DNA of 64,000 nt from Pseudoalteromonas sp. H105 (GTDB taxonomy: Bacteria > Pseudomonadota > Gammaproteobacteria > Enterobacterales > Alteromonadaceae), in the NCBI RefSeq assembly GCF_001469215.1, contig NZ_LOFH01000005.1:203259-267258 (forward strand), written 5' to 3'. How positions within the stretch are numbered: position 1 is the stretch's first letter; each line of letters opens with the position of its first letter. Below the pieces are notes generated by a model. The model had not been told where the DNA came from, ran no database searches, and was given only the letters and a program-made list of their open reading frames with translations. The position numbers and the translations under genes are program-made. This document shows positions 55,748 to 64,000 of this stretch, piece by piece.

Positions 55748-57841
55748 ATGAAACTACGTCTGTCTTTAATTACTGCCGCGCTTATGCCTTTATTAAGCGC
55801 CCCAGCGTTTGCTGACGATGCTGATATTGAAAAAATAGTGGTCACTGGAGATTTCCAAAAAGAAAGTATTCAAACCCTGAGCGCGAGTGCAAGTTTATTT
55901 AGTAAAAATGAAATTAATGAACGTGGTGCAACATTCTTAGATGAAATGCTTGCCAGTGCAGCCAATGTAAACTTTAGTGCTGGTGCATCTCGCGGTCGTT
56001 ATATTCAAATTCGTGGTGTTGGTCTACGCTCTCAATTTGTTGACCCTATCAACCCATCTGTTGGTTTAGTCATTGACGGCATTAACTACTCAGGACTCGG
56101 TGGCAGCTCATTACTGTTTGATGTAGACCAAATTGAAATTTATCGCGGCCCTCAAGGTACTCGCTTTGGGGCTGACGGCATGGCAGGTATGATTCAAATG
56201 GAATCTGCCGACCCTACTTTTGATCCGAGTGTAAAAGTTCAACTCGGCGCAGGTAATTTTAATAGCTACGAAGCCGGTATTGCAGCAGGTGCTGGTATAA
56301 CTGACGATACAGCTGTGCGTGGCAGCATTTATCAACGTGAATCCGACGGTTACCAAGATAACCTTTATCTAAATAAACCAACTCAACAACAAGATGAACT
56401 CGTCAGCCGTTTTAAGTTACAAAGTCAACTTAGTGATCATTTGCGCACTGAATTAAGTATTCACTATATCGATATAAACAACGGCTATGATGCTTTTACG
56501 TTAGATAACAGCCGTAACAGTGTCGCTGATGAGCCAGGCCAAGATAACCAAGAAAGTCTTGCCGTTGGCCTTGCCAATATCTTTACTGGTTTTGATTTAT
56601 TTGATGTGAGCTTAAATCTTTCAGGCATTGATAGTGACCTACTTTACAGCTTCGATGAAGATTGGGTGTGTAATGATGACAATAAGCCAACACTGTGTGC
56701 CGCTGGCATTCATCCTGAAGGCTATAGCTCGACGGATATTTACTATCGTGATCGCCAAGATCAGGCCGCAGAATTGCAATTCAATGGTAAAGGCGGAAAT
56801 TGGGTCGCCGGGCTTTATTATCAAAACCGAGATGTTGACTTAGAACGAAAGTATACATGGCTTGCTAACCCGTTTGCTTCTAGCTACGAAACAAGTAACT
56901 TAGCTATTTATGGTCAATTAGCGACACCGATTGGCAATAAAACAACTTTGGTAACCGGTTTACGCGTTGAGCAATACCAAGGTGATTACACCGATAATAA
57001 TGGCTTTATTAACGATACAGATGACGTCATGATAGGCGGTAAATTAGCCCTTGAGTATCAAGTCATTGATCGTACCATGATCTACACCAGCCTTACTCGT
57101 GGTTACAAAGCCGGTGGTATTAACTCTGAAGCACTAGCCAAAGCAAAAGACGACGGCTTAAACCTTGATGCTGACTTTTTCCAAAATCACACTAGCTTTG
57201 CGCCAGAGTATTTATGGAGTGGTGAATTTGGTGTGAAAGGAAGCTCATTAGATGAAAAGTTTGTTCTGCGCTTAGCTGCCTTTTATATGTATCGTGAAGA
57301 CATGCAACTAAAAGCGTGGCAGGTAGAAGGGCAGAAATTCACTGGGTATGTTGATAATGCAAGCTCTGGTGAAAATTATGGTTTGGAAATAGAAGGTAGT
57401 TATCAGTTAACAGATGATCTATTTTTAACTGGCAGCGCAGGCTATTTAAATACCAAAATAAACGACTTTGTTGCCAAATCAGGTTTAGATCAAGATGGCA
57501 GAGAGCAAGCACAATCACCTAAATACCAATACGCATTTACGGCGCGCTATAACTTCACTAACGAGTTATTTGCAACCATAGGTGTTGAAGGCAAAGACGA
57601 TTACTATTTCTCTGATAGCCATAATTCACAGGCACCCAATGTTAACTTAGTTAACTTTACTGCGGGTTATGAAGCAGACCTTTGGTCTATCCGCGCATGG
57701 GCACGTAATGTGTTGGATGAAGAAGTACCTACACGTGGTTTTGAATTTGGCAATGATCCAACTGATGGATGGCAAACCCACACTTACACGCAATTGGGTG
57801 AGCCAATGGTCGCAGGGGTCACTTTCATATACGAGTTATAA
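55748..57841 (+). CDS. TonB-dependent outer-membrane receptor
   Basis: A 697-residue receptor with signal peptide MKLRLSLITAALMPLLSAP cut after AFA. The TonB box region is near IEKIVVTGD, the plug domain spans about 45-170 (RGRYIQIRGVGLRSQ, IEIYRGPQGTRFGADGMAG), and the beta-barrel fills the rest, ending in an aromatic-adjacent VAGVTFIYEL. The start at 55748 is preferred for its signal peptide; an upstream in-frame ATG at 55697 would add a non-signal extension. Substrate unknown. Not preceded by a TPP riboswitch, so no evidence for thiamine transport despite the neighbourhood. Confidence 0.9.
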   Translation: MKLRLSLITAALMPLLSAPAFADDADIEKIVVTGDFQKESIQTLSASASLFSKNEINERGATFLDEMLASAANVNFSAGASRGRYIQIRGVGLRSQFVDPINPSVGLVIDGINYSGLGGSSLLFDVDQIEIYRGPQGTRFGADGMAGMIQMESADPTFDPSVKVQLGAGNFNSYEAGIAAGAGITDDTAVRGSIYQRESDGYQDNLYLNKPTQQQDELVSRFKLQSQLSDHLRTELSIHYIDINNGYDAFTLDNSRNSVADEPGQDNQESLAVGLANIFTGFDLFDVSLNLSGIDSDLLYSFDEDWVCNDDNKPTLCAAGIHPEGYSSTDIYYRDRQDQAAELQFNGKGGNWVAGLYYQNRDVDLERKYTWLANPFASSYETSNLAIYGQLATPIGNKTTLVTGLRVEQYQGDYTDNNGFINDTDDVMIGGKLALEYQVIDRTMIYTSLTRGYKAGGINSEALAKAKDDGLNLDADFFQNHTSFAPEYLWSGEFGVKGSSLDEKFVLRLAAFYMYREDMQLKAWQVEGQKFTGYVDNASSGENYGLEIEGSYQLTDDLFLTGSAGYLNTKINDFVAKSGLDQDGREQAQSPKYQYAFTARYNFTNELFATIGVEGKDDYYFSDSHNSQAPNVNLVNFTAGYEADLWSIRAWARNVLDEEVPTRGFEFGNDPTDGWQTHTYTQLGEPMVAGVTFIYEL

Positions 57842-57911
57842 ACCGTCGGCGCGACTTTATGTCGCGCTTTTAAAACTAAAGACAAACGCGGGGTAAACCC
57901 GCTGCTACAGC

Positions 57912-58886
57912 TTATGCGCGCGCTACATCAAATGCGATGACTTCTTTTATTGTTGGTTTTTCTGCCGCTAGCATCACTAACCTATCAATCCCGAGAGCAA
58001 CACCTGCGCATTGTGGTAAACCATGCTCAAGGGCTTTGATTAAACGCGAGTCTATGGGCACTTCAGGTAAGTTATTTACTTTACGATAGGCATTGTCACC
58101 CACAAACCGTTTCGCTTGCTCTTGCGCGTCTGTAAGCTCATTAAAACCGTTTGCCAACTCCATGTTCTGATAATAAAGCTCAAATCGCCCTGCAACGCGC
58201 TCATCGTGCTCACAAATGCTTGCTAAAGCGGCTTGAGAGGCCGGAAAATGATACACAAAGCATGGTTTTTCTTGGCCTATCATAGGCTCAACCTTCATGC
58301 AAAATAACAATTGCAATAACGTATCTCGGTAAGTTTCATCTGCAGCAATATCAGCAAACCCTTGTTCTATGGCAAGTTGCTGTAATTGCTCGAGTGAGGC
58401 CGTTAGCGGATCAAGACCCATCACCTGCTCAAAAGCCTGTTGATAGGTTAAACGATCTGCGGGCAGAACATTAAGCACTAACTGCATTAGCTCATCTACT
58501 TCATCCATTAATGCAAACTCATCAAACCCAGGGCGATACCATTCCAACATAGTAAACTCAGGGTTATGATGCTTTCCTGCTTCTTCATTTCGAAATGCTT
58601 TACAGATTTGATAAATAGCCCCACTACCAGCCGCTAATAACCGTTTCATAGCAAATTCAGGCGATGTTTGTAGATATAAATCGAGTCCAGCAGCATGGCC
58701 CGGGCCAACAAAGTGAGTTTTAAAGCTAGCTAGGTGGATATCCGTGACACTTGCTGCACTTAAGCTAGGAGTTTCAACTTCCAGCACATTACGCTGATAA
58801 AAAAACTCACGAATAACTCTTAAAATTTCGGCACGTTGGCGTAATGTTACAACTTGCCCACTTGGCTCCCAAAGATCTGCTGACAT
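57912..58886 (-). CDS. epmA: EpmA, EF-P lysyltransferase
   Basis: Attaches beta-lysine to the conserved lysine of elongation factor P. The 324-residue protein is a class II lysyl-tRNA synthetase core without anticodon-binding domain: [52 protein letters not shown] and [17 protein letters not shown] at the right distance. It follows efp on the same strand, after an intercistronic terminator. Confidence 0.96.
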   Translation of the reverse strand: MSADLWEPSGQVVTLRQRAEILRVIREFFYQRNVLEVETPSLSAASVTDIHLASFKTHFVGPGHAAGLDLYLQTSPEFAMKRLLAAGSGAIYQICKAFRNEEAGKHHNPEFTMLEWYRPGFDEFALMDEVDELMQLVLNVLPADRLTYQQAFEQVMGLDPLTASLEQLQQLAIEQGFADIAADETYRDTLLQLLFCMKVEPMIGQEKPCFVYHFPASQAALASICEHDERVAGRFELYYQNMELANGFNELTDAQEQAKRFVGDNAYRKVNNLPEVPIDSRLIKALEHGLPQCAGVALGIDRLVMLAAEKPTIKEVIAFDVARA

Positions 58887-58895
58887 ATTTTCTCC

Positions 58896-58926
58896 AAAAA
58901 AAATCCCAGCCAGATGCTGGGATTTT
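58896..58926 (-). terminator. Terminator/attenuator between efp and epmA
   Basis: Minus strand hairpin AAAATCCCAGC / GCTGGGATTTTTTTT with a loop ATCTG and strong T-run, ending 10 bases before the epmA ATG and overlapping its ribosome-binding site approach. Probably makes efp transcription exceed epmA. Confidence 0.85.
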
Positions 58927-58946
58927 ATTATTAGATGTGAAACCGA

Positions 58947-59513
58947 TTACTTAACACGACCTACGTATTCACCGCTACGGGTGTCCACTTTAATCACTTC
59001 GCCGATTTGTACAAACAAAGGAACACGTACTACAGCACCCGTGCTTAATGTTGCAGGCTTACCACCTGTACCCGCAGTATCACCTTTAAGGCCTGGATCT
59101 GTTTCTGTGATCTCAAGCTCAACAAAGTTAGGCGGTGTTACAGCGATTGGGCTGCCGTTCCATAATGTGATAGTACATAGATCATTTTCAACGAGCCATT
59201 TAACAGTGTCACCTAGTGCTTTTTCATCCGCGGCTATTTGCTCAAATGTATCGTTGTTCATGAAATGCCAAAACTCACCATCTGTATAAAGATAAGCAAG
59301 ATCGGTGTCCATTACATCTGCACCTTCAACTGATTCACCTGATTTAAATGTTTTTTCAAGCACTTTGCCAGAGATAAGCTTACGGATACGAACACGGTTA
59401 AATGCTTGGCCTTTACCCGGTTTAACCATTTCGTTTTCTAAAATACTGCAAGGTTCGCCGTCCATCATAATTTTTAGGCCGCCCTTGAACTCATTAGTGC
59501 TATAATTCGCCAT
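58947..59513 (-). CDS. efp: Elongation factor P
   Basis: Relieves ribosome stalling at polyproline. The 188-residue protein has the KOW-like N-terminal domain with the modifiable lysine in [12 protein letters not shown] (about residue 34, GKG) and two OB domains ([16 protein letters not shown]-like [11 protein letters not shown]). The tail ends [14 protein letters not shown] precedes the ATG. Divergent from epmB. Confidence 0.97.
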   Translation of the reverse strand: MANYSTNEFKGGLKIMMDGEPCSILENEMVKPGKGQAFNRVRIRKLISGKVLEKTFKSGESVEGADVMDTDLAYLYTDGEFWHFMNNDTFEQIAADEKALGDTVKWLVENDLCTITLWNGSPIAVTPPNFVELEITETDPGLKGDTAGTGGKPATLSTGAVVRVPLFVQIGEVIKVDTRSGEYVGRVK

Positions 59514-59555
59514 CGTTTCCTCTGTCTAATAATTTTTCGAGTAATCTACTTACCA

Positions 59556-60569
59556 ATGATACAAAGAAATGAAGCAAATTTGCATAAAAACTGGCAAAAA
59601 GAATTAGCTAATGTAGTTACTTGCCCAAAAACCTTGCTAGAAATGGTCGGGCTTTCAAGCCAAGTGCATGAAAAGGACATAAAAGCTCGCAGTTTATTCC
59701 CAGTGCGCGTGCCTGTCCCTTTTATAAAAAAAATGCGGTACGGTGATAAAAACGATCCACTTTTGCTGCAGGTCATGCCTCGCCATCAAGAGTTTATTGA
59801 AAAAACCGGTTTTAGTAACGATCCGCTAGAAGAACAAGACAATACACAAACAGGCTTACTTCATAAATATAAATCTAGAGTCCTCGTAATGTTTAAAACT
59901 GGTTGTGCGGTGAATTGCAGGTATTGCTTTCGTCGCCACTTTCCTTATCAAGAAAATCAGTTAAACAAACGCAGCTTACTTGACGCACTAGAATATATAA
60001 AATCAGATAGTAATATTAATGAAGTTATTCTCAGTGGCGGCGATCCGCTGATGGCCAAAGATGATGCAATTAGTTGGTTTATGGATGAACTTGAAAAACT
60101 ACCACAAATTAAACGTATGCGTATTCATAGTCGTCTTCCCGTCGTGATCCCTGCGCGTATTACCAATGAACTGTGCCAGCGTTTAGCAAACTCACCTCTA
60201 AAAATAGTCTTTATAAATCACATCAATCATGCCAATGAGATAGATAATGATTTTAAAAACGCAATGCAACAATTAAAAAAAGCAGGTGTAACATTATTGA
60301 ATCAAGCGGTAATCTTAAAAGATGTGAATGATTCAAGCTCGGCACAAATTGCATTGAGTGAAGCATTATTTGATGCAGACATATTACCGTACTACCTTTA
60401 CCTATTAGATAAAGTAGCCGGCGCTAGTCACTTTGATATTGAAGAACCACAGGCACGTAAAATAATGGCTGATATGCTTATTGCATTGCCAGGATTTTTA
60501 GTTCCTAAACTCGTTCGAGAAATTGGTGGCCAGCAAAGCAAAACCCCCATCGATCTCAAACTGATTTAA
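59556..60569 (+). CDS. epmB: EpmB, lysine 2,3-aminomutase for EF-P
   Basis: Radical-SAM enzyme that makes (R)-beta-lysine from alpha-lysine for EF-P modification. The 337-residue protein has the SAM cluster motif CAVNCRYCFRRHFP (about residue 120), SGGDPLM and PLP-lysine region near KVAGASHF. Divergent from efp. Together with epmA and efp this completes the core beta-lysylation set; epmC is not here. Confidence 0.96.
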   Translation: MIQRNEANLHKNWQKELANVVTCPKTLLEMVGLSSQVHEKDIKARSLFPVRVPVPFIKKMRYGDKNDPLLLQVMPRHQEFIEKTGFSNDPLEEQDNTQTGLLHKYKSRVLVMFKTGCAVNCRYCFRRHFPYQENQLNKRSLLDALEYIKSDSNINEVILSGGDPLMAKDDAISWFMDELEKLPQIKRMRIHSRLPVVIPARITNELCQRLANSPLKIVFINHINHANEIDNDFKNAMQQLKKAGVTLLNQAVILKDVNDSSSAQIALSEALFDADILPYYLYLLDKVAGASHFDIEEPQARKIMADMLIALPGFLVPKLVREIGGQQSKTPIDLKLI

Positions 60570-60775
60570 ACGTAAACATTTACGTTGTTGCCTAAAGTGG
60601 CTGTAACAGATTTAGCGGGGGTTTGTGCAACACTCGAGCTGGCAGCACCTTCAATTAATGCCAAAGCAGCTGCTCCATCGGCTTTCTGCTGCTTTTTGGC
60701 AAGTGCTGCGCTATACACTTCAGCACTTTCACCTGCGCCACTTATCGTTGGTAAATTTCCACCTGATATATTCAT
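60566..60775 (-). CDS. Small YjfB-like protein
   Basis: The ATG at 60775 gives a 69-residue protein, MNISGGNLPTISGAGESAEV, ending LGNNVNVYV; an in-frame ATG at 60802 is possible. Alanine-rich helical middle (AALAKKQQKADGAAALALIE) and the C-terminal LGNNVNV-like block resemble the short putative motility proteins (YjfB family) found in marine gammaproteobacteria, but the similarity is from memory. Convergent with epmB, overlapping by four bases. Confidence 0.55.
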   Translation of the reverse strand: MNISGGNLPTISGAGESAEVYSAALAKKQQKADGAAALALIEGAASSSVAQTPAKSVTATLGNNVNVYV

Positions 60776-60847
60776 AGTGCAATACCTGACATTTATTTGC
60801 AATCCACGTACTATATCGGCATTGCAGTCTAAAGCTTTAGGAAAAAA

Positions 60848-61138
60848 ATGGAATCAATTATTGAGCAACTCAACGCCAACTTAAAAATCGTTTACCGTCA
60901 ATCACTTGATGCTGACAAGAAACTAGATGAGCTTCAACAACAAGGTCATGGTAAATTTAAAGCACTTTTCCCCGCTGACGCTGGGTTTGATTTTGAAGCT
61001 AAACGCTTCAAACCTTACGTGCTAGACGTTGCCGCAGATGTTGAAAGCTTAAGTTCAGGTGAGTTCACAGAGCAAAAATTAAAGTCAACCGTACTTAAGT
61101 TACAACAAATTTTACAGCTGCTTGCAACTTTTAAATAA
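60848..61138 (+). CDS. Small conserved helical protein of unknown function
   Basis: A 96-residue cytoplasmic protein with a good ribosome-binding site (AGGA). Predicted mostly helical: SIIEQLNANLKIVYRQSLD, KLDELQQQGHGKFKALFP, then KLKSTVLKLQQILQLLATF. A weak resemblance to the N-terminus of primosomal protein PriC was considered but is not convincing. Convergent with the DUF3016 gene. Real gene by composition and start signal. Confidence 0.65.
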   Translation: MESIIEQLNANLKIVYRQSLDADKKLDELQQQGHGKFKALFPADAGFDFEAKRFKPYVLDVAADVESLSSGEFTEQKLKSTVLKLQQILQLLATFK

Positions 61139-61140
61139 AA

Positions 61141-61167
61141 TTTGAGCGCTTAAAACAAGCGCTCAAA
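61141..61167. terminator. Bidirectional terminator
   Basis: Hairpin TTTGAGCGCTT, loop AAAAC, AAGCGCTCAAA, between two convergent genes. Confidence 0.75.
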
Positions 61168-61171
61168 AGTA

Positions 61172-61666
61172 CTAGTTTAGACTTAACGAGGGTATTAACT
61201 CTTTTTCAAACCAATCTGTGACTAAACGCTTTTCATAATAAAATGATTCATCTCGACCCATTTTAATACGATCCATGAATCCTAAGTCTTTAAGTTTAAC
61301 ATCGTTTGCCTGTTTTATTGTCTGACCATTACTTGTTGTAACAGAATAATTAAATTCAATACGTGGTGGGTAAATATCTTTTATAACACGTATCTCATTC
61401 ATTCCACCGATGCGATCACCAGCCAAGTCAAGCTCACTGATTTCAATATTAAATGTGTACCCATCTGGGAGCTGTTCAGCCAGCTTACTAAAATGCTTCT
61501 CGTAACTAGAGGCAATACGCTTATGAAATGAACCCTTTGTCTCGTTGGAAGGACGTACGTCTCGGTAATCATTAAAATCATGCCATTTAACATTAGCCTG
61601 ACCTGCTTGTGCAAAAATTGGGGATGCCAATAATATACTGATAACTGTCATTTTTAACATTTTCAT
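61172..61666 (-). CDS. DUF3016 exported protein
   Basis: A 164-residue protein with a signal peptide (MKMLKMTVISILLASPIFAQ, cleaved after AQA) and the DUF3016 body: VKWHDFNDYRDVRPSNET, FNIEISELDLAGDRIGG, DIYPPRIEFNYS, DRIKMGRDESFYYEKRLV. GGAG ahead of the ATG. The family is of unknown function, periplasmic or cell-surface by the signal. Common in Alteromonadales. Confidence 0.85.
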   Translation of the reverse strand: MKMLKMTVISILLASPIFAQAGQANVKWHDFNDYRDVRPSNETKGSFHKRIASSYEKHFSKLAEQLPDGYTFNIEISELDLAGDRIGGMNEIRVIKDIYPPRIEFNYSVTTSNGQTIKQANDVKLKDLGFMDRIKMGRDESFYYEKRLVTDWFEKELIPSLSLN

Positions 61667-61895
61667 TCTTAATTCTCCAAAAATATGCCTAATCAGTCAA
61701 AATTGTATCAGTTAAAAATTAACTTGACCTTAAGATAGATTTATAACATCGTTATCGATTGTGTACAATATGTGAACAAACATTAAAAAAGTTTGCCATA
61801 CATACTTTCATTAAAAATAGTTTTTTTTAAATAACGAATGTAATTACATCTGATTTATGATGCAATTGAACCATTAAACATTATATGGAGATTCC

Positions 61896-62909
61896 ATGGC
61901 AATCTTAGTAACGGGTGGTGCAGGATATATTGGTTCACACACCGTCGTTGAATTATTAGCTGAAAATAACGAAGTGATCATTATTGATAATCTCAGCAAT
62001 TCTTCTATTGAATCAATTGCACGAGTAAAGCAGATAAGCGGAAAATCAGCCAAGTTTTATCAAGGTGACATTCTTGATAAGGCATTTTTGAAAGGTGTTT
62101 TCAGTAACCATAAAATCGACAGTGTGATTCATTTCGCAGGCTTAAAAGCGGTCGGTGAGTCTGTTGCTAAGCCTATTGAATACTATCAGAATAATGTACA
62201 AGGGACATTAACGCTGATTGATGCAATGCGCGATGCAGGTGTATTTAAACTCGTATTTAGTTCATCAGCTACTGTTTACGGCGACCCAGCAAGTTTACCT
62301 ATTAAAGAAGACTTCCCAGTAGGCGGCACTACAAACCCTTATGGTACATCAAAGCTAATGGTTGAAATGATGCTGCAAGACATAGCAAAGTCTGATGAGC
62401 GCTTTGCTTTTGCAATATTGCGTTATTTTAACCCTGTAGGTGCTCACGAATCTGGCTTAATTGGTGAAGATCCAAATGGCATACCAAACAACCTACTTCC
62501 ATATATCTCACAGGTTGCTGTAGGAAAATTAAAGCAGTTAGGCGTGTTTGGGGATGACTACGATACAGTGGATGGTACCGGCGTTCGAGATTACATTCAT
62601 GTAGTTGACTTAGCGCTTGGACACCTAAAAGCACTTAACAAGATTAATCAAGATACTGGTGCACATGTATATAACCTTGGCACGGGTAATGGCTACTCAG
62701 TACTTGAAATGCTAAATGCTTTTAGCAAAGCTTGTGGAAAAGAAATCCCTTACCAATTGTCACCACGCCGCCCAGGTGATATTGCAGCTTGTTATGCAGC
62801 ACCTGAAAAAGCTTTACAAGAGCTTGGCTGGCAAGCAGAGCGAGGTATTGATACTATGATGCAAGACACATGGCGTTGGCAAAGTAATAACCCTAATGGG
62901 TATAAGTAA
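61896..62909 (+). CDS. galE: UDP-glucose 4-epimerase
   Basis: Interconverts UDP-glucose and UDP-galactose, feeding lipopolysaccharide and exopolysaccharide. The 337-residue SDR has [16 protein letters not shown], the catalytic Ser-Tyr-Lys seen as [10 protein letters not shown] and [11 protein letters not shown], and [20 protein letters not shown] precedes the ATG. Stand-alone, with its own terminator. Confidence 0.97.
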   Translation: MAILVTGGAGYIGSHTVVELLAENNEVIIIDNLSNSSIESIARVKQISGKSAKFYQGDILDKAFLKGVFSNHKIDSVIHFAGLKAVGESVAKPIEYYQNNVQGTLTLIDAMRDAGVFKLVFSSSATVYGDPASLPIKEDFPVGGTTNPYGTSKLMVEMMLQDIAKSDERFAFAILRYFNPVGAHESGLIGEDPNGIPNNLLPYISQVAVGKLKQLGVFGDDYDTVDGTGVRDYIHVVDLALGHLKALNKINQDTGAHVYNLGTGNGYSVLEMLNAFSKACGKEIPYQLSPRRPGDIAACYAAPEKALQELGWQAERGIDTMMQDTWRWQSNNPNGYK

Positions 62910-62930
62910 AAGTACATACTTAAATTTATA

Positions 62931-62955
62931 AAACCGCTATTAAGCGGTTTTTTTA
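62931..62955 (+). terminator. Terminator after galE
   Basis: Hairpin AAAACCGCT, loop ATTA, AGCGGTTTTTTT with T-run, 22 bases after the stop. Confidence 0.9.
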
Positions 62956-63205
62956 TGTTTAAAAAATGGGGGGTTGAGTTTGCCTATATCTGATAAAAGA
63001 CGCGAGTTTACAAGTTTTTTAAAATTCGAATACTGCTCGATAAAAGGAGCAAGCTGTTTTATAAGGATATATTGGGCTCTTAAGTAGTCGGGGCGTTCTT
63101 TTTCCCGTGGGGTTCGTGATACTCAACCCACGCTATGATGTCTAGGTTGAGACTATGCGGCACGCTAGCTTTACCCTCGCTTACTATTTAGCTTTCTTTC
63201 AGACG
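62956..63205. other. Intergenic region before the 5S-like array
   Basis: About 250 bases with no gene, RNA gene or obvious repeat. Contains a small palindrome around CCCACG/CGTGGG-like sequences of no clear meaning. Confidence 0.45.
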
Positions 63206-63240
63206 TAAAAAAGCCCAGCTCTTTCGAGTAGGGCTTTCTT
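63206..63240 (-). terminator. Last terminator of the 5S-like array
   Basis: Minus strand hairpin AAAGCCCT...AGGGCTT-type (AAGCCCAGCTCTTTCGAGTAGGGCTT on plus, loop about 12) followed by TTTTTTA; ends minus-strand transcription arriving from the right. Confidence 0.7.
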
Positions 63241-63249
63241 TATTTGGAG

Positions 63250-63382
63250 CCATGGTGCGCTACGCAGTAGGATGACCTACTTTCGCATGATAAATGCTAC
63301 ACCAACGTTGCCTTCACGCGGTGTCGTTTCACTACTGAGTGCAACATAGGGTCGTGGCCTGATGTATTTACTTTATCCCAGA
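63250..63382 (-). pseudogene. Degenerate 5S rRNA-like unit 1
   Basis: Minus strand keeps CACTCAG(T)AGTGAAAC-like and GCGAAAGTAGGTCATC, recognisable as the middle and 3' parts of 5S rRNA, but the helix I 3' side is replaced by CTACTGCGTAGCGCACCATGG. Followed by terminator 63386-63416. Confidence 0.7.
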
Positions 63383-63430
63383 CAACAAAAAACCCGCTAC
63401 ATTGCTGTAACGGGTTTCTCTTATTTGGAG

Positions 63431-63565
63431 CCATGGTGCGCTACGCAGTAGGATGACCTACTTTCGCATAATAAATGCTACACCAACGTTGGCCTTTACG
63501 CCGTTTCACTTCAATAATGAGTACAACATGAGGGCGTGGCCTGATGTATTTACTTTATCCCAGAC
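63431..63565 (-). pseudogene. Degenerate 5S rRNA-like unit 2
   Basis: Same structure as unit 1, with the additional mutations ACTTCAATAATGAGTACAAC (plus) in the GTTTCACTTCTGAGT block. Terminator at 63568-63598. Confidence 0.7.
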
Positions 63566-63612
63566 AACAAAAAACCCGTCACATTGCTGTAACGGGTTTC
63601 TCTTATTTGGAG

Positions 63613-63742
63613 CCATGGTGCGCTACGCAGTAGGATGACCTACTTTCGCCTAACAAATGCTACACCAACGTTGACCTTTACGCCGTTTCACTAATGAGTA
63701 CAGCAGGAGGGCGTGGCCTGATGTATTTACTTTATCCCAGAC
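63613..63742 (-). pseudogene. Degenerate 5S rRNA-like unit 3
   Basis: More deleted in the central block (CACTAATGAGTACAGCAGGA). Terminator at 63745-63775. Confidence 0.68.
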
Positions 63743-63789
63743 AACAAAAAACCCGTCACATTGCTGTAACGGGTTTCTCTTATTTGGAG

Positions 63790-63919
63790 CCATGGTGCGC
63801 TACGCAGTAGGATGAAATACTTCGCATAATAAATGCTACACCAACGTTGGCCTTCACGCTGTTTCATTTCTGAATGCAACATGGGGTCGTGGCCTGATGT
63901 ATTTACTTTATCCCAGACA
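63790..63919 (-). pseudogene. Degenerate 5S rRNA-like unit 4
   Basis: Keeps the central block best (minus: GACCCCATGTTGCATTCAG) but has a 3' deletion/alteration (GATGAAATACTTCGC on plus). Terminator at 63922-63951. Confidence 0.7.
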
Positions 63920-63964
63920 ACAAAAAACCCGCTACATTGCTGTAACGGGTTTCTCTTATTTGGA

Positions 63965-64000
63965 GCCTGGCGATGACCTACTTTCACATAACAAATGCTA
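63965..64000 (-). rRNA. rrf: 5S rRNA, 3' end (cut by window)
   Basis: Plus strand GCCTGGCGATGACCTACTTT and the following CACAT match the 3' end of gammaproteobacterial 5S rRNA, including the acceptor-side helix I (RNA CCAGGC), which can pair with a GTCTGG 5' end of the type seen in the array. The sequence then goes ACAAATGCTA as in the degenerate units, so this copy may be either the functional gene of an operon beyond the edge or a fifth variant. Confidence 0.6.

Larger units (their letters stand above)
63243..63958 (-). repeat. Tandem array of four degenerate 5S rRNA units with terminators
   Basis: Four units of about 176-182 bases: 63243-63423, 63424-63605, 63606-63782, 63783-63958, each beginning (plus) TTTGGAGCC and containing a 5S-like core then a rho-independent terminator. 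A fifth unit starts at 63959 and runs off the window. Unit lengths differ by small indels, showing independent decay. Confidence 0.9.

Noticed and set aside
55748..57841. TonB receptor as thiamine transporter
   Set aside because: No riboswitch precedes it, it is on the opposite strand and two unrelated genes separate it from the thi operon.
60848..61138. PriC assignment of the 96-residue protein
   Set aside because: Only a vague hydrophobic/charged pattern match; the protein is about half the length of PriC and lacks clear motifs.
63453..63987. Open frames across the 5S-like array
   Set aside because: They read through repeated terminators and 5S relics and have no start signals.

Overview
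The window is chromosomal DNA from a marine gammaproteobacterium of the Alteromonadales, most probably Pseudoalteromonas. This is inferred from the AT-rich composition, the gene families and neighbourhoods (pst operon with very large PstC/PstA, SdaC-type permease, EpmA/EF-P/EpmB set, TonB receptor) and the 5S rRNA 3' end at the right edge. No prophage, plasmid, transposase or CRISPR array was found. Almost everything is core metabolism; the unusual parts are repeats and decayed RNA-gene arrays.

Layout: 1-12200 is a phosphate block: a Pit-type transporter (cut by the left edge) with its DUF47 partner, the phoU-pstB-pstA-pstC operon behind a clear PhoB box, a GcvR-like ACT protein, and ppk1-ppx behind a second PhoB box. 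Thus uptake and polyphosphate storage and breakdown appear to share PhoB control. 12395-19036 is a copper/silver efflux operon (CusC-CusB-CusA plus a small Met/His/Cys-rich exported protein), preceded by a heptanucleotide tandem repeat. 19192-27451 holds PqiA-like, EAL-like/HDOD and PhnA-like proteins, a lipoprotein, RlmJ, ZapA with a coiled-coil partner, a metallo-beta-lactamase-fold enzyme and an MltD-type transglycosylase. 27521-33623 holds a SlyD-like isomerase, then two sets of likely sugar or sugar-acid enzymes (SDR plus amidohydrolase; class II aldolase plus enolase-superfamily dehydratase) flanking an S41 protease lipoprotein.

33780-44418 carries a cytochrome c, a DUF2058 protein, an MFS exporter, a prolyl-tRNA editing protein, tRNA-Ala(UGC), proB-proA, a cation/proton antiporter with an NAD-binding domain and a serine-type permease. 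44802-45378 is a tRNA-Gly(GCC) operon with three intact copies and two eroded copies behind one promoter. 45386-47993 has orn, rsgA and psd.

48062-54646 is a complete thiamine operon (thiC-thiO-thiS-thiG-thiDE-thiF) under a TPP riboswitch. 54705-62909 has a META lipoprotein, a thioesterase, a TonB receptor, the EF-P modification genes (epmA, efp, epmB), small proteins, a DUF3016 protein and galE. 63243-64000 is a tandem array of degenerate 5S rRNA-like units, each with its own terminator, probably trailing an rRNA operon that enters from the right on the minus strand.
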